From NCBI GenBank assembly GCA_017524725.1, contig JAFXUZ010000032.1:1-64000 (forward strand): DNA of 64,000 bases. Reading direction: 5' to 3'. How positions within the stretch are numbered: position 1 is the first letter of the stretch; every line of letters begins with the position of its first letter. Of the stretch, positions 17,596 through 25,864 are shown one piece after another. Source of the DNA: Clostridia bacterium (GTDB lineage Bacteria; Bacillota; Clostridia; Christensenellales; Aristaeellaceae). Below the pieces are notes generated by a model. The model made no database searches and was not told the DNA's origin. It was given only the letters and a program-made list of their open reading frames with translations. The position numbers and the translations under genes are program-made.

Positions 17596-18664
17596 CCGTG
17601 GGAACTGCCGGATCAGGCAGCGTCCCTTCAGCCCCCGCCAAACCATCCAAGGCCCTGGGATCCTCCGCGAAGCAGGGGATCCCATTAAATTTCTCTCTGT
17701 AAGCGTACGGCGCGCCTCGGCCGCCGATGGCCCCGTACCAGTTCCCCGTCACTTCGTTGACGATACGCAGGGATTCCGGAGTCTCTTCCATTTCAAACAG
17801 CAATATCCTTTTGCGCCTGTGTTCGTTAGGGCAGTGGCAGGCCATCATCAGCCTGCCGGAAAAGGCATGGAAAAGCATGGCATGTCCCCCGTCCAGGGCA
17901 TACAGCGGCGTCTTTTCCTGGATCCAGGGACCGTATATCTCCCCTGAAGCGCTGTGCGCCGCGCCAATGGCGTAAGCTCCTTCCGGGGTAAAGCCGGACC
18001 AGAGCATCATCAGCTTACCGCCGGGCAGGCGATGCAGGAACAGGCCGTCAGTCACCCCGCTCTGGCCGGTCCAGGGGCCGTCCGAAGCGCGGAACAGCAC
18101 CACCGGCTCCCCCGCGGCTTCCTTCAGATCCCCGGACAGGGGCACGGCGCAGACCTGCCCGTCCCCCACCTGCAGCCATTCGTGACAGAAGACCAGCCAG
18201 GGCTTGCCTCTCCGGTCAGCGTACAGGGTGCCGTCCAGGCAGTGCCAGCCATCAGGTGTCACCGGCTCCTTTCCCGCAGGCAGGAAGGGCCCCAAAGGGC
18301 TGTCCGACACCAGCACCCGGCAGCGCCTGTAGTTCCCCGGTGCGCGGAAAGAGCTGATCATGCAGTATTTTCCCCGCCAGGCATGGCATTCCGGCGCCCA
18401 CATATCAAGGCTGTCCTCGAGGATGCCCTTTTCAAAACACACACGCGGCCGCGACCAGTGGATCAGATCCGGGCTTTCCAACACATAGAAATACCCGGGG
18501 CCTGCCGGTACCTCCGGAAAAAGCCGATGGTCTGTAAACTGGACATAGGTATAATATCGCCCGCTGGCCCGGTCGGCCAGGATAAAGGGATCGCTGATAT
18601 GTACGTCCCTTATATGCCAGGGGAATTTTTTAAGGTCAACCTCGTCGTCGGTGCACAGGAACAT
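17588..18664 (-). CDS. GH43-family glycosidase, intracellular
   Basis: The 358-residue protein is a five-bladed propeller of the GH43 type: HISDPFILAD carries the general-base Asp, and HCLDGTLYAD the pKa-modulating Asp. The position of the acid Glu reads VTDGLFLHRLPGGKLMMLWSG, with Asp where many family members have Glu, as in a subgroup of GH43 proteins. The likely role is trimming arabinose or xylose residues from plant side chains. There is no signal peptide, so it would act on imported oligosaccharides. AGGAGG lies five bases before the ATG. Confidence 0.85.
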   Translation of the reverse strand: MFLCTDDEVDLKKFPWHIRDVHISDPFILADRASGRYYTYVQFTDHRLFPEVPAGPGYFYVLESPDLIHWSRPRVCFEKGILEDSLDMWAPECHAWRGKYCMISSFRAPGNYRRCRVLVSDSPLGPFLPAGKEPVTPDGWHCLDGTLYADRRGKPWLVFCHEWLQVGDGQVCAVPLSGDLKEAAGEPVVLFRASDGPWTGQSGVTDGLFLHRLPGGKLMMLWSGFTPEGAYAIGAAHSASGEIYGPWIQEKTPLYALDGGHAMLFHAFSGRLMMACHCPNEHRRKRILLFEMEETPESLRIVNEVTGNWYGAIGGRGAPYAYREKFNGIPCFAEDPRALDGLAGAEGTLPDPAVPTVN

Positions 18665-18707
18665 GGATTCCTCCTCTGACAGCCTTTCGCTGCCCTCACA
18701 AAAATGT

Positions 18708-19559
18708 TTATTTATGCTGCTTTGGTTGGGGAAGCAAAGCCATCTGGCTGTCCGGCAGACCGATCAGGGTTCCAAGCTGCCGCACGGCGATCCGGGCATC
18801 CCAATAGTATGCCATCACCGAAGGCTTCGTATCATAGCAGAAATTACCGACGATATTTACTTTCCAACCGTGTTCCATGGCATACAAAACAGCAACGGCG
18901 TTGTAGATTACCTGACCCCAGCGCTGATGATAGGATGAGGTGACGAGGGTCATGCTCCTGATGCCCTGTGTCTCCAGGATCGTCAGGGTATTTAAGGCGT
19001 TGGACACAGTATCTTTGGCCCGGGTGTCGGTAAAGATCCGGGCCGGATCCACCCCGCAGTGATCCACAAGGTAATTGCGCATCCGCCCTGCTTCAGTGTT
19101 GCCCCTTGGATTGTTTTTTCCTGTGGCGCCGCCGGACAAAACCAAAACAGACTCCGGGAAGGCCTCCGCCAGGGCTGCCGCGGCTTCGCACCTGCCCTTG
19201 AGTTCCGGCGTCATGTTCCCGTCCTTCAATTCATATCCGAGGACCACAATGGCATGGGGCCCACGTATGGGAAGCTTGGCGGGATCATCTTCGCCATGAA
19301 GGTACAATTTATAATCCGGATCCAGGTATACCCGCTTCCAGTGTTCCGCGATGGCGAAAACAAGGTCATCCCCCAATTCCTCCGTGTCCGCGTCAATGCG
19401 TCTTATGTCGCCGCCGTTTTCATAGATATCCACCAGGTCGAACAGGAAGGACCCGAAAGTGACCGACGCCGGATAATCAGATTCCTCCGACCGGGCAGGA
19501 GTAAATAAAAATACAAACACGGCAAGGAGAGCAAAAACCGTTTTTTTCATCCGATGCAT
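18708..19559 (-). CDS. secreted or anchored DUF218 (YdcF/SanA-like) protein
   Basis: This 283-residue protein has an N-terminal signal or anchor (KKTVFALLAVFVFLF), then a DUF218 domain. The domain has AIVVLGYEL at its start, LVLSGGATG, and TRAKDTVSNALNTLTIL followed by VTSSYHQRW. The family is linked to envelope and vancomycin tolerance (SanA, ElyC) but its chemistry is unsettled. The start at 19559 is chosen because AGGAAAGAAG lies directly upstream; a longer start at 19583 lacks a site. It lies 43 bases upstream of the GH43 gene and may be co-transcribed with it. Confidence 0.8.
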   Translation of the reverse strand: MHRMKKTVFALLAVFVFLFTPARSEESDYPASVTFGSFLFDLVDIYENGGDIRRIDADTEELGDDLVFAIAEHWKRVYLDPDYKLYLHGEDDPAKLPIRGPHAIVVLGYELKDGNMTPELKGRCEAAAALAEAFPESVLVLSGGATGKNNPRGNTEAGRMRNYLVDHCGVDPARIFTDTRAKDTVSNALNTLTILETQGIRSMTLVTSSYHQRWGQVIYNAVAVLYAMEHGWKVNIVGNFCYDTKPSVMAYYWDARIAVRQLGTLIGLPDSQMALLPQPKQHK

Positions 19560-19628
19560 CTTCTTTCCTGTAAAGAAAAACAAATCCGCACAAGGCGTTC
19601 TCCCAAAGCCTTTCGGCCTCAGGTAATA

Positions 19629-20327
19629 TCAGGAATAATCCCCTTCCGGTTTTTCATGGGCTAAAGCAAATTCCAGCACACGCACCGCCGCGGTACCGTC
19701 CGTCACATAGCTCCCGTGGTCGGCTCCCTTTACCGTCACAAGCTGTCCGTATGGGAGGCTTTCCGCGATCCGACGGGTCTCCCGGGGAAGGACCAGGTCC
19801 CATTCCCCAGCCATGACCAGCGTCGGGATCCGGATCGTCCGAAGGCAGGCCGGATCGATGTGCGGTTCGGTCAGCATCAGTTCAGCCAGGGGATCCGGCG
19901 CTTTCCTTACACGTTCTTCCAGTTCGGCGATCAGTCCCCTGTCCAGTCCCTCAGGGCACAGGTTGGCTCCGCTCACAGCCAGGAGCCCCAGCGTTCCCGG
20001 ATGGGACATCTCAAGGAGCAGGCCGATGATGCCGCCGTCGCTGTGTCCGTACAGAAGAGGCTTTTTGAGCCCTAAGCAGCGAATAAACCGAAAGATATCC
20101 TCCGCCATATCCGCATAATGGTATTCCGACACCGGTGTGCTTTCGCCGTGTCCCCTGGAATCCGGGGCGTACACACAAAAGCCTGCGGAAACAAGGCGTG
20201 GGATCACACGGTCGAACAAACGGTGATCCTCCCCGTTTCCGTGGACGAGCACAGCGTCCCTGCTGCCCTCGCCCGCCTTGGCATAACACAGCCGGATGCC
20301 ATTCACGTCTGTCCATCCTTTACGCAT
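19629..20327 (-). CDS. alpha/beta-hydrolase
   Basis: This 232-residue cytoplasmic protein has the oxyanion-hole region VLVHGNGEDHRLFD, then APDSRGHGES and the nucleophile elbow GHSDGG at about residue 100. The acid is in VMAGEWDLVLP and the histidine in VKGADHGSY. The substrate is unknown; esters or lactones are usual. AGGAAGTG lies seven bases before the ATG. It may form a unit with the DUF218 gene downstream. Confidence 0.85.
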   Translation of the reverse strand: MRKGWTDVNGIRLCYAKAGEGSRDAVLVHGNGEDHRLFDRVIPRLVSAGFCVYAPDSRGHGESTPVSEYHYADMAEDIFRFIRCLGLKKPLLYGHSDGGIIGLLLEMSHPGTLGLLAVSGANLCPEGLDRGLIAELEERVRKAPDPLAELMLTEPHIDPACLRTIRIPTLVMAGEWDLVLPRETRRIAESLPYGQLVTVKGADHGSYVTDGTAAVRVLEFALAHEKPEGDYS

Positions 20328-20364
20328 TCTGTGTCACTTCCTGTTCAAGTGAAAAGTCCCGGAC

Positions 20365-20421
20365 AAAAAAACCGGGAAACCGCTCCGGCGGTCTTTTCCG
20401 CACGGGCCATTCCCCCGGTTT
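20365..20421 (-). terminator. terminator of the partner-switching operon
   Basis: AAACCGGG and CCCGGTTT pair around an inner ACCGC/GCGGT hairpin, followed by a run of Ts on the minus strand. Confidence 0.75.
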
Positions 20422-20438
20422 GTGCTTATGCTTTGGGT

Positions 20439-20735
20439 TTATTCGATGGTCAGGATATCGACAAATCCCGTCACATCAAACACTTCCTGCACGATCTCGT
20501 TCACATTGATCACCTTCATGCCGCCCTTGGGCATCATGGCCTTATGTGCCGCCAGCAGCACACGGAGCCCGGCAGAGGAGATATAAGCCAGATCGGCGAA
20601 ATCCAGGGTAAGGGTTTGCGCACCCGGCATGGATCTGCTCAGTTCTTCCTCCAGCATAGGCGCAGTCGTGGTGTCCAGGCGGCCCTCCACGGCAATTTCC
20701 AGGCTGGTTCCGTTCTGCTTTTTATTGATGGTCAT
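20439..20735 (-). CDS. STAS-domain anti-sigma-factor antagonist (second copy)
   Basis: This 98-residue single STAS domain has LDFADLAYISSAGLRVLLAA, which holds the conserved serine that is phosphorylated by RsbW-type kinases. It is closely similar to the STAS protein at 21387-21677, so the pair probably arose by duplication. GGAGG lies eight bases before the ATG at 20735. It is the last gene of the operon that starts at 24385. Confidence 0.9.
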   Translation of the reverse strand: MTINKKQNGTSLEIAVEGRLDTTTAPMLEEELSRSMPGAQTLTLDFADLAYISSAGLRVLLAAHKAMMPKGGMKVINVNEIVQEVFDVTGFVDILTIE

Positions 20736-20789
20736 GTCTGTTTCCTCCAGTGTAAAAAATGTCATTCGTTATTATTTCTGTCCGCAGCT

Positions 20790-21377
20790 TTATCGGGCGA
20801 TCTTCATGATGATGGTCATTTCAACCATGTTCCCGCGAATGAATACACGGATGTCGTCGGCCACATGGGATACCACGGACTTCTCCAGTTCGTCCCAGGC
20901 TTTCGCAGCGTCCCCGCTGATCTCGTCCCTGCGGGCATACAGTTCTTCCCGGTAATTTTCCATTGACCACGTCATGCTGCCGTACATTTCAGGCGGCGCA
21001 TCCGCCATCACCTCAGCCCTGAGAAGCAGGGGCACTTCCCCATCCGGTTCAAAAAATGCACGGATCTTCCCCATCAGGGTCCGCGTGGCTTCATTCACGC
21101 CGCTCCGGGAAGCTGAGAGCAGCTGTTCCTTTTTGTGCTCGTCCATCGGCGTATGCATCCTTAGATGCATTTCAAATACGCCGTTCTTATCCTCCAGCCA
21201 GAATTCCGCCCTTCTTTCGCCGGTGATGGCGCGCATCATGCCGAGAGTCTCCTCGCCCAACAGGCGGAGACGAAGGGTCTCCCTCTCCGACAGTTCCTTG
21301 TATACCGCCGCTTTGTCCACCAGGCGCAGGGCATCCTCCACCTGCCCGCCTGTTACAATGATCACGTCTGTTTTCAT
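20790..21377 (-). CDS. unrecognised protein resembling a degenerate GHKL ATPase
   Basis: The 195-residue protein lies between two STAS genes. Its N-terminal part (LRLRLLGEETLGMMRAI, then RAEFWLEDKNGVFEMHLRMH) has the helix-strand pattern of an anti-sigma-factor kinase N-box region, but the asparagine of the N-box is missing and no clear G1 or G2 boxes follow. The C-terminus ends with a beta strand, VEMTIIMK. It may be a non-catalytic partner of the STAS proteins; this is inference from position and weak pattern. Confidence 0.55.
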   Translation of the reverse strand: MKTDVIIVTGGQVEDALRLVDKAAVYKELSERETLRLRLLGEETLGMMRAITGERRAEFWLEDKNGVFEMHLRMHTPMDEHKKEQLLSASRSGVNEATRTLMGKIRAFFEPDGEVPLLLRAEVMADAPPEMYGSMTWSMENYREELYARRDEISGDAAKAWDELEKSVVSHVADDIRVFIRGNMVEMTIIMKIAR

Positions 21378-21386
21378 GGCACCCTC

Positions 21387-21677
21387 TTACTCAATATTCA
21401 GGATATCGACGAAACCGGTCACGTCAAATACTTCGTTCACGATATCGTTGACGTTCTTCACGGTCATCCGTCCCTGCATCGTCTTATGGGCGGACAGGAG
21501 CACCCTGAGGCCTGCAGAGGAAATGTACTCAAGCTTGGCAAAGTCCAACGTCAGGTCGGTCACGCCGCCGAGGCTTTCCTTCAGTTCCTTTTCCAGTTCG
21601 GGGGCCGTATTTGTATCCAGCCTGCCCTCCAGGGCGATCTCAAGGGCGGTGCCTGCGGAATGTTTGGTGATCTTCAT
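21387..21677 (-). CDS. STAS-domain anti-sigma-factor antagonist (first copy)
   Basis: This 96-residue STAS domain has LDFAKLEYISSAGLRVLLSA with the phosphorylatable serine. The ATG at 21677 is preferred because GGAGG lies eight bases upstream. It ends ten bases before the GHKL-like gene. It should be the substrate of the kinase encoded at 21789-22196 and of the phosphatase encoded at 22193-24385. Confidence 0.9.
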   Translation of the reverse strand: MKITKHSAGTALEIALEGRLDTNTAPELEKELKESLGGVTDLTLDFAKLEYISSAGLRVLLSAHKTMQGRMTVKNVNDIVNEVFDVTGFVDILNIE

Positions 21678-21788
21678 TTTCATATCCTCCATTTTTACTG
21701 ATAGGAGAGCTGGATCCGATAAAGAAAGGCTCTCATAATATGTTTGTCAACCGGGACCGGAAATCTATTTTTATCCGGTTTTCACCGG

Positions 21789-22196
21789 TCAGATCTTTTT
21801 TTTGATGGTCAGTACGTTCTTTCCGTTTTCATACCGGTATTCCATGCTGTCCATCGTTTTTTTCACCAGGAATATCCCCAGTCCGCCGATGGCCCTTTCC
21901 TGAGCCGGCGCGTTGATATCCGGATCGATCCGGCCAAGAGGGTCAAACGGGACACCCCTGTCTGAAAAAACCACGGAGATCATCCCGGCGGCTTCGTCAA
22001 AATCGAACCCGACCGTTGCCTCGCCGGTACCCGGCGCGTAAGCGTAATGGGATATGTTGCCGAAAAGCTCGTCGATGGCTACGTCTATCTGCATCTGTGC
22101 TTTCATCGGACAGTCCAGCGCCTCCAGCTGTTCATCGATGAACGCGGTCACCCGGGGGATGTTTTCGATCTTCGCTTCCAAAGTCATCTCCTTCAC
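21789..22196 (-). CDS. RsbW-like serine kinase / anti-sigma factor
   Basis: This 135-residue GHKL ATPase has its N-box in AIDELFGNISHYAY, its G1 box in FSDRGVPFDPL and its G2 box in GGLGIFLVKKTMD. It should bind and phosphorylate the STAS proteins. The start is a GTG at 22196 overlapping the TGA of the phosphatase gene, with GGAGGTGA upstream. No sigma factor gene is present in the window, so the final target is not visible. Confidence 0.9.
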   Translation of the reverse strand: MKEMTLEAKIENIPRVTAFIDEQLEALDCPMKAQMQIDVAIDELFGNISHYAYAPGTGEATVGFDFDEAAGMISVVFSDRGVPFDPLGRIDPDINAPAQERAIGGLGIFLVKKTMDSMEYRYENGKNVLTIKKKI

Positions 22197-24385
22197 GATT
22201 TATCACCTCCCCGGCGCTTATTTCCTTTATATTCCAAACACAGCATCGTCAGGTCGTCAAACTGCTCTGCGTCCCTGACAAAGCTGTTCACAGCCCTTTT
22301 GACGTTTGCCAGGGTCTCCTCCGGCGTCGCTTCCGGATTTTCGTTCAGCGCCGTCATCACGCGGTCGATCCCGAACATCTCGTTCTTGGAGTCGGTGGCC
22401 TCCGGCAGGCCGTCGGTGTATGTGAACAGCCTGGCGCCGGGCTTGAGAAAAATCTCGTACTCCCGGTATTTCATTCCCTCCATGCCGCCGATGACAAATC
22501 CGTGCAGATCCTTGATCTGGGTATATTTTTCTCCCGGCTGCTTCAAAATAGGATACTCGTGTCCGGCGTTGGCGGCGGTCAGCTTTCCGGTGGAAAGCTC
22601 CAGGATACCCAGCCATACGGTGACGAACATCCCCGCCTCGTTGTTGGAACAGATGGCGTCGTTGGTCCTCATCAGGATGTCCGCGGCGGAATGCCCCAGC
22701 ATGGCACAGCTTTGCAGGATGATCTTGGAGGCCATCATGAACAGCGCGGCGGGTACGCCCTTTCCGGAAACGTCGGCGGCCACCATGCACAGATGATCGT
22801 CGTCGATCAGGAAATAATCGTAAAAATCACCGCCGACCTCCTTGGCGGGATCCATGCTGGCGTAAATATCAAAATCCGGCCGATCCGGGAATGCGGGGAA
22901 AATATGGGGGATCATGGCGGTCTGAATGCGCGTGGCCATGCCCAGTTCGGTGCTGACGCGTTCATTTTCCGCGGTCACGGTCCGGACCTGTTCCATATAA
23001 TCCACCGTTTTCCGGGATATTTCGGCAAAGGAACGGGCCAGTTCCTCCACTTCATCCCCGGTTCGGAAAGCATCTTCCATCCTGAACACCGGGTCGTCGA
23101 CATCCAGCTGGGAGATACGCCTGGTAATGGAGTTGATGGGCTTAACGATCCTTTTGCCCAGGATAAGGGCTCCCGCAAGCACCGCCAGGTTGATCGTGAT
23201 CAGCAGGATACGGGCAGAAAAGCGGGCCTTGCCCGTCTGTTCGAAGTATTCCGCGTTGGTCTCTTCCTCGATGGCACGGTAATTGTCCCTCAGCAGCGCA
23301 CCGGACTGCCCGGCAACATCAAGGCTGCATACCGAGATCAGCGTCCAGCCGACAGTCTCCATCGGGGCGCCGATGATGTAATACTCTCCGTCTTCCAGGC
23401 GTACCGTCTTCATATCGGTAACGTCCTGCATCGCGTCCTCGATCACCGCCGCCAGCTCTGTATTGTCCGAAAGCCTCAGGTCTGTGGCTTCTCCGGAGGA
23501 CTTCACACCGAAATACCCATCTGTACGGGGTGAAAACACCACATGCCCGTACTGGTTGATCACGCACAGGAAGGTGCCGTCCTCGTCGGACGCCTGCACC
23601 GCTTCCCTCATGGAGGTAAGGAACAGATCCGACCCCACCACCGCGATCAGTTCACCGTCAAGATACACCGGCATCGCGCCTACGATCCCGATATCACCGG
23701 TAAAGGCGTCCACTTCAACGTCGGTGAAGATCAATCCTCCCGCTTCCACTGCCTGAATATACCACGGACGGGTCCTGGGATCGTAAGGCACCGGTTCACC
23801 CAAAGGATCGAATTTGGACACAGTGCGGTCGTCTGTCACCAGAAAAACGCCGTCAGGCAGGGCGATAAAGCAGGAATTGGTCTCTGCCGATACGCCGAAC
23901 AGCGATACCATCAGGTCCGACATATTGGCCGCGATACCCACGCGCCTTTCAAGTTCCGGATCCGTCAGATCCACACCCTCGGCGAGGATCAGCTGGGTGA
24001 GCACTTCACCGTTTCTTTGCGGATCGGGGCCTTCATACGGCGCCGATGGCACCAGGTCCGCGTTGGCAAACAGTTTCCCGGCATAATCCCCCAGCATCTT
24101 CACACGGACTCCCAGGCTGTGGAACATCTGGTCCGCCAGGATGGCCTGAAGTTCAGTGGTCCGGGACATGGTTTTTTCAACCACCGTATCCATGATCCCG
24201 TTCGTGGTATCCTCTATGGCTGCCTGCTGACGCGTGCTGGATTCCCTGGCCAGATTTGTCAGGATACCCTCCTGGTACCGGGAAATGATCAGGTACGCAA
24301 CGGACAAAAGCAGCACCGTGACCAGGATCAGGTTAAACACCTTGGACTGGATCCCGCCGATGACCATGTTTTTAAAGCGTTTCAT
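22193..24385 (-). CDS. membrane sensor PP2C phosphatase (dCache-HAMP-SpoIIE)
   Basis: This 730-residue receptor has a membrane segment at about 12-32, then an extracellular dCache sensor including DPRTRPWYIQAVEAGG and DIGIVGAMPVYLDGE. A second membrane segment at about 393-415 leads to a HAMP linker and a PP2C phosphatase domain with metal-binding EVGGDFYDYF, AADVSGKGVPAALFM and NAGHEYPIL. It should sense an external ligand and dephosphorylate the STAS proteins, starting the partner switch. The ATG at 24385 follows AAAGGTG. It is the first gene of the operon. Confidence 0.92.
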   Translation of the reverse strand: MKRFKNMVIGGIQSKVFNLILVTVLLLSVAYLIISRYQEGILTNLARESSTRQQAAIEDTTNGIMDTVVEKTMSRTTELQAILADQMFHSLGVRVKMLGDYAGKLFANADLVPSAPYEGPDPQRNGEVLTQLILAEGVDLTDPELERRVGIAANMSDLMVSLFGVSAETNSCFIALPDGVFLVTDDRTVSKFDPLGEPVPYDPRTRPWYIQAVEAGGLIFTDVEVDAFTGDIGIVGAMPVYLDGELIAVVGSDLFLTSMREAVQASDEDGTFLCVINQYGHVVFSPRTDGYFGVKSSGEATDLRLSDNTELAAVIEDAMQDVTDMKTVRLEDGEYYIIGAPMETVGWTLISVCSLDVAGQSGALLRDNYRAIEEETNAEYFEQTGKARFSARILLITINLAVLAGALILGKRIVKPINSITRRISQLDVDDPVFRMEDAFRTGDEVEELARSFAEISRKTVDYMEQVRTVTAENERVSTELGMATRIQTAMIPHIFPAFPDRPDFDIYASMDPAKEVGGDFYDYFLIDDDHLCMVAADVSGKGVPAALFMMASKIILQSCAMLGHSAADILMRTNDAICSNNEAGMFVTVWLGILELSTGKLTAANAGHEYPILKQPGEKYTQIKDLHGFVIGGMEGMKYREYEIFLKPGARLFTYTDGLPEATDSKNEMFGIDRVMTALNENPEATPEETLANVKRAVNSFVRDAEQFDDLTMLCLEYKGNKRRGGDKS

Positions 24386-24429
24386 ATCCTGCACCTTTCG
24401 TGATCATCCCGTGCGGGCCCCGAGAGAAA

Positions 24430-24488
24430 GAAGTGTTCCCCCTGGAAAAAGTGTTCCCGGAGACCCGATCCTGCCTTTTATTATATCA
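24430..24488 (-). promoter_or_regulatory. promoter and direct repeats ahead of the partner-switching operon
   Basis: On the minus strand TATAAT (24480-24485) is preceded by TG one base away, an extended -10. No good -35 box is seen. Downstream, GGGAACACTT occurs twice, 18 bases apart (around 24431-24440 and 24449-24458), which could be an operator. The stretch 24490-24640 holds no supported gene. Confidence 0.5.
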
Positions 24489-24643
24489 TGCTTCGCGGCG
24501 TAAATACAGATGCTTTTCCCCGATAATAAAAAAAAGTTGCTGTTTTTGCAGGCAATTCCCGTTAGTTCCCGCATTTTTTGTTTTGTCAAGCCCTTTTTCA
24601 CTGGTTCGGCGGCAGGCTGGAAAAAGAATCTTTTCTGTTTGTG

Positions 24644-24820
24644 TCAGGCAGGGCCAGAAAACACTTCCTGCCTGATCAACTGCTTGATGCGGTCTTCAAG
24701 ACTGATGCTGCTTCTCGTGCTGAAATGCAGGATCACGGGGTATGTTCCGTTGCCGATGGTGAGAACAAGCGAAGGCTTTTCTGCTTCCTTCGGTTCTTCG
24801 ACAACCACGTTATCTTTCAT
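24644..24820 (-). CDS. TnpW-like transposon-encoded protein
   Basis: This 58-residue protein has the pattern of TnpW proteins of clostridial transposons: a short acidic N-terminus, then LVLTIGNGTYPVILHFS and DRIKQLIRQEV. Its function is unknown. The start may be the ATG at 24820 or a TTG at 24829; AAAGGAGG lies just upstream. No recombinase or relaxase accompanies it here, so it marks the left margin of a decayed mobile element. Confidence 0.6.
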   Translation of the reverse strand: MKDNVVVEEPKEAEKPSLVLTIGNGTYPVILHFSTRSSISLEDRIKQLIRQEVFSGPA

Positions 24821-25014
24821 GTTCGTCAATGGGCCTCCTTTCTTGTTTGACAGATCGTTTGTGCCTCCGCTATACTGATCACTTCCGAAATAGATTGCCA
24901 ACAGGCAAAGAAAAAGGCACCGGATCACTTTTCCGACGCCCTTGCCTTTAGCTGATGACTTGCTTTGGATTTTCCATAGTTGAAATGCTTTGGCTTTCCA
25001 ACTTATGCCTTGTT

Positions 25015-25854
25015 TTATTCACCAGAAGAAGCAAGCAATGATTTCAGCTCTTTCGGGGAGTATACTCCATCCTTTTTACTGTGAAGAGCAGTATGACAAT
25101 TGGAACATACCGGTATCAAGTCAGTTATTGGATCCACAACATAATCTTCCCGTATTTCGCTGAGCGGGATAATATGATGTACCTCTATTCTCCCTGCAAA
25201 GTCAGGACCATATGCCTTTCCGAAGTCGAATCCACAAATCTGGCAAGCCGTCCCATAATGAGCAATGCACTTTTTCCGAGCTTCTGCGCTTCGTTCAAAC
25301 CGGTTTGCGCGGATGTTCGTCTCCTTGCCTTCGATCAATTCCTCATCTTCATCCAGCTTTGGAAATTTACGGATTATGTGTCCGTGATCCGTCAACCAGT
25401 GACGAAGTTCCATTTCGAAGAAAGGCAGCTCGAATTCAAAAATCTCATTCAGAACGTACTGTGCGTTCTGGATATCCGACCCAATACTGTACTTCCATTG
25501 CCGTATGGGAATAATGCCTTTTTCATTGGGGGCATCCACTGCGTTTGCGGCTCGGAGGAAACTGTCTATTCGCTTTTTTTGTGATTGGTTAAGGCCAGTT
25601 TCGCTCAGCGACAATTGAAAGAGAAGCGAAGTGCCGTCGTTGTATACTTCATACTGAAGCAGGCGGCCGGTCTTCCATGCGCCTACCTTACTCTTCAGAT
25701 TCGGCAGCAATTCTTCTGTGGCGTGTGTAGTGAATCGAATGCATCTGCTTCCTGAACAAAGCTCAGGTTGAAAATAGATACCCGATTCCTGTTCGCATCT
25801 CCCGGTAATCATGTTTCCAAGCAGCTGTTGGCGGACTTCAGCCTTCATATTCAT
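25015..25854 (-). CDS. HNH endonuclease
   Basis: The 279-residue protein ends in a McrA-type HNH domain: CQICGFDFGKAYG with the first Cys pair, EVHHIIPLSEI with the catalytic His, and DLIPVCSNCHTALHS with the second Cys pair. The N-terminal 190 residues are not recognised and may bind DNA or a modified base. The ATG at 25854 has AGGAG seven bases upstream. It follows the VWA gene after ten bases and is the last gene of the minus-strand series apart from TnpW, so it is probably part of the defence set. Confidence 0.82.
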   Translation of the reverse strand: MNMKAEVRQQLLGNMITGRCEQESGIYFQPELCSGSRCIRFTTHATEELLPNLKSKVGAWKTGRLLQYEVYNDGTSLLFQLSLSETGLNQSQKKRIDSFLRAANAVDAPNEKGIIPIRQWKYSIGSDIQNAQYVLNEIFEFELPFFEMELRHWLTDHGHIIRKFPKLDEDEELIEGKETNIRANRFERSAEARKKCIAHYGTACQICGFDFGKAYGPDFAGRIEVHHIIPLSEIREDYVVDPITDLIPVCSNCHTALHSKKDGVYSPKELKSLLASSGE

Positions 25855-25864
25855 AGCCATACTC

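Noticed and set aside
24404-24601. 65-residue minus-strand frame upstream of the sensor operon
   Set aside because: The operon's -10 box and leader lie inside it, and the sequence matches no family.
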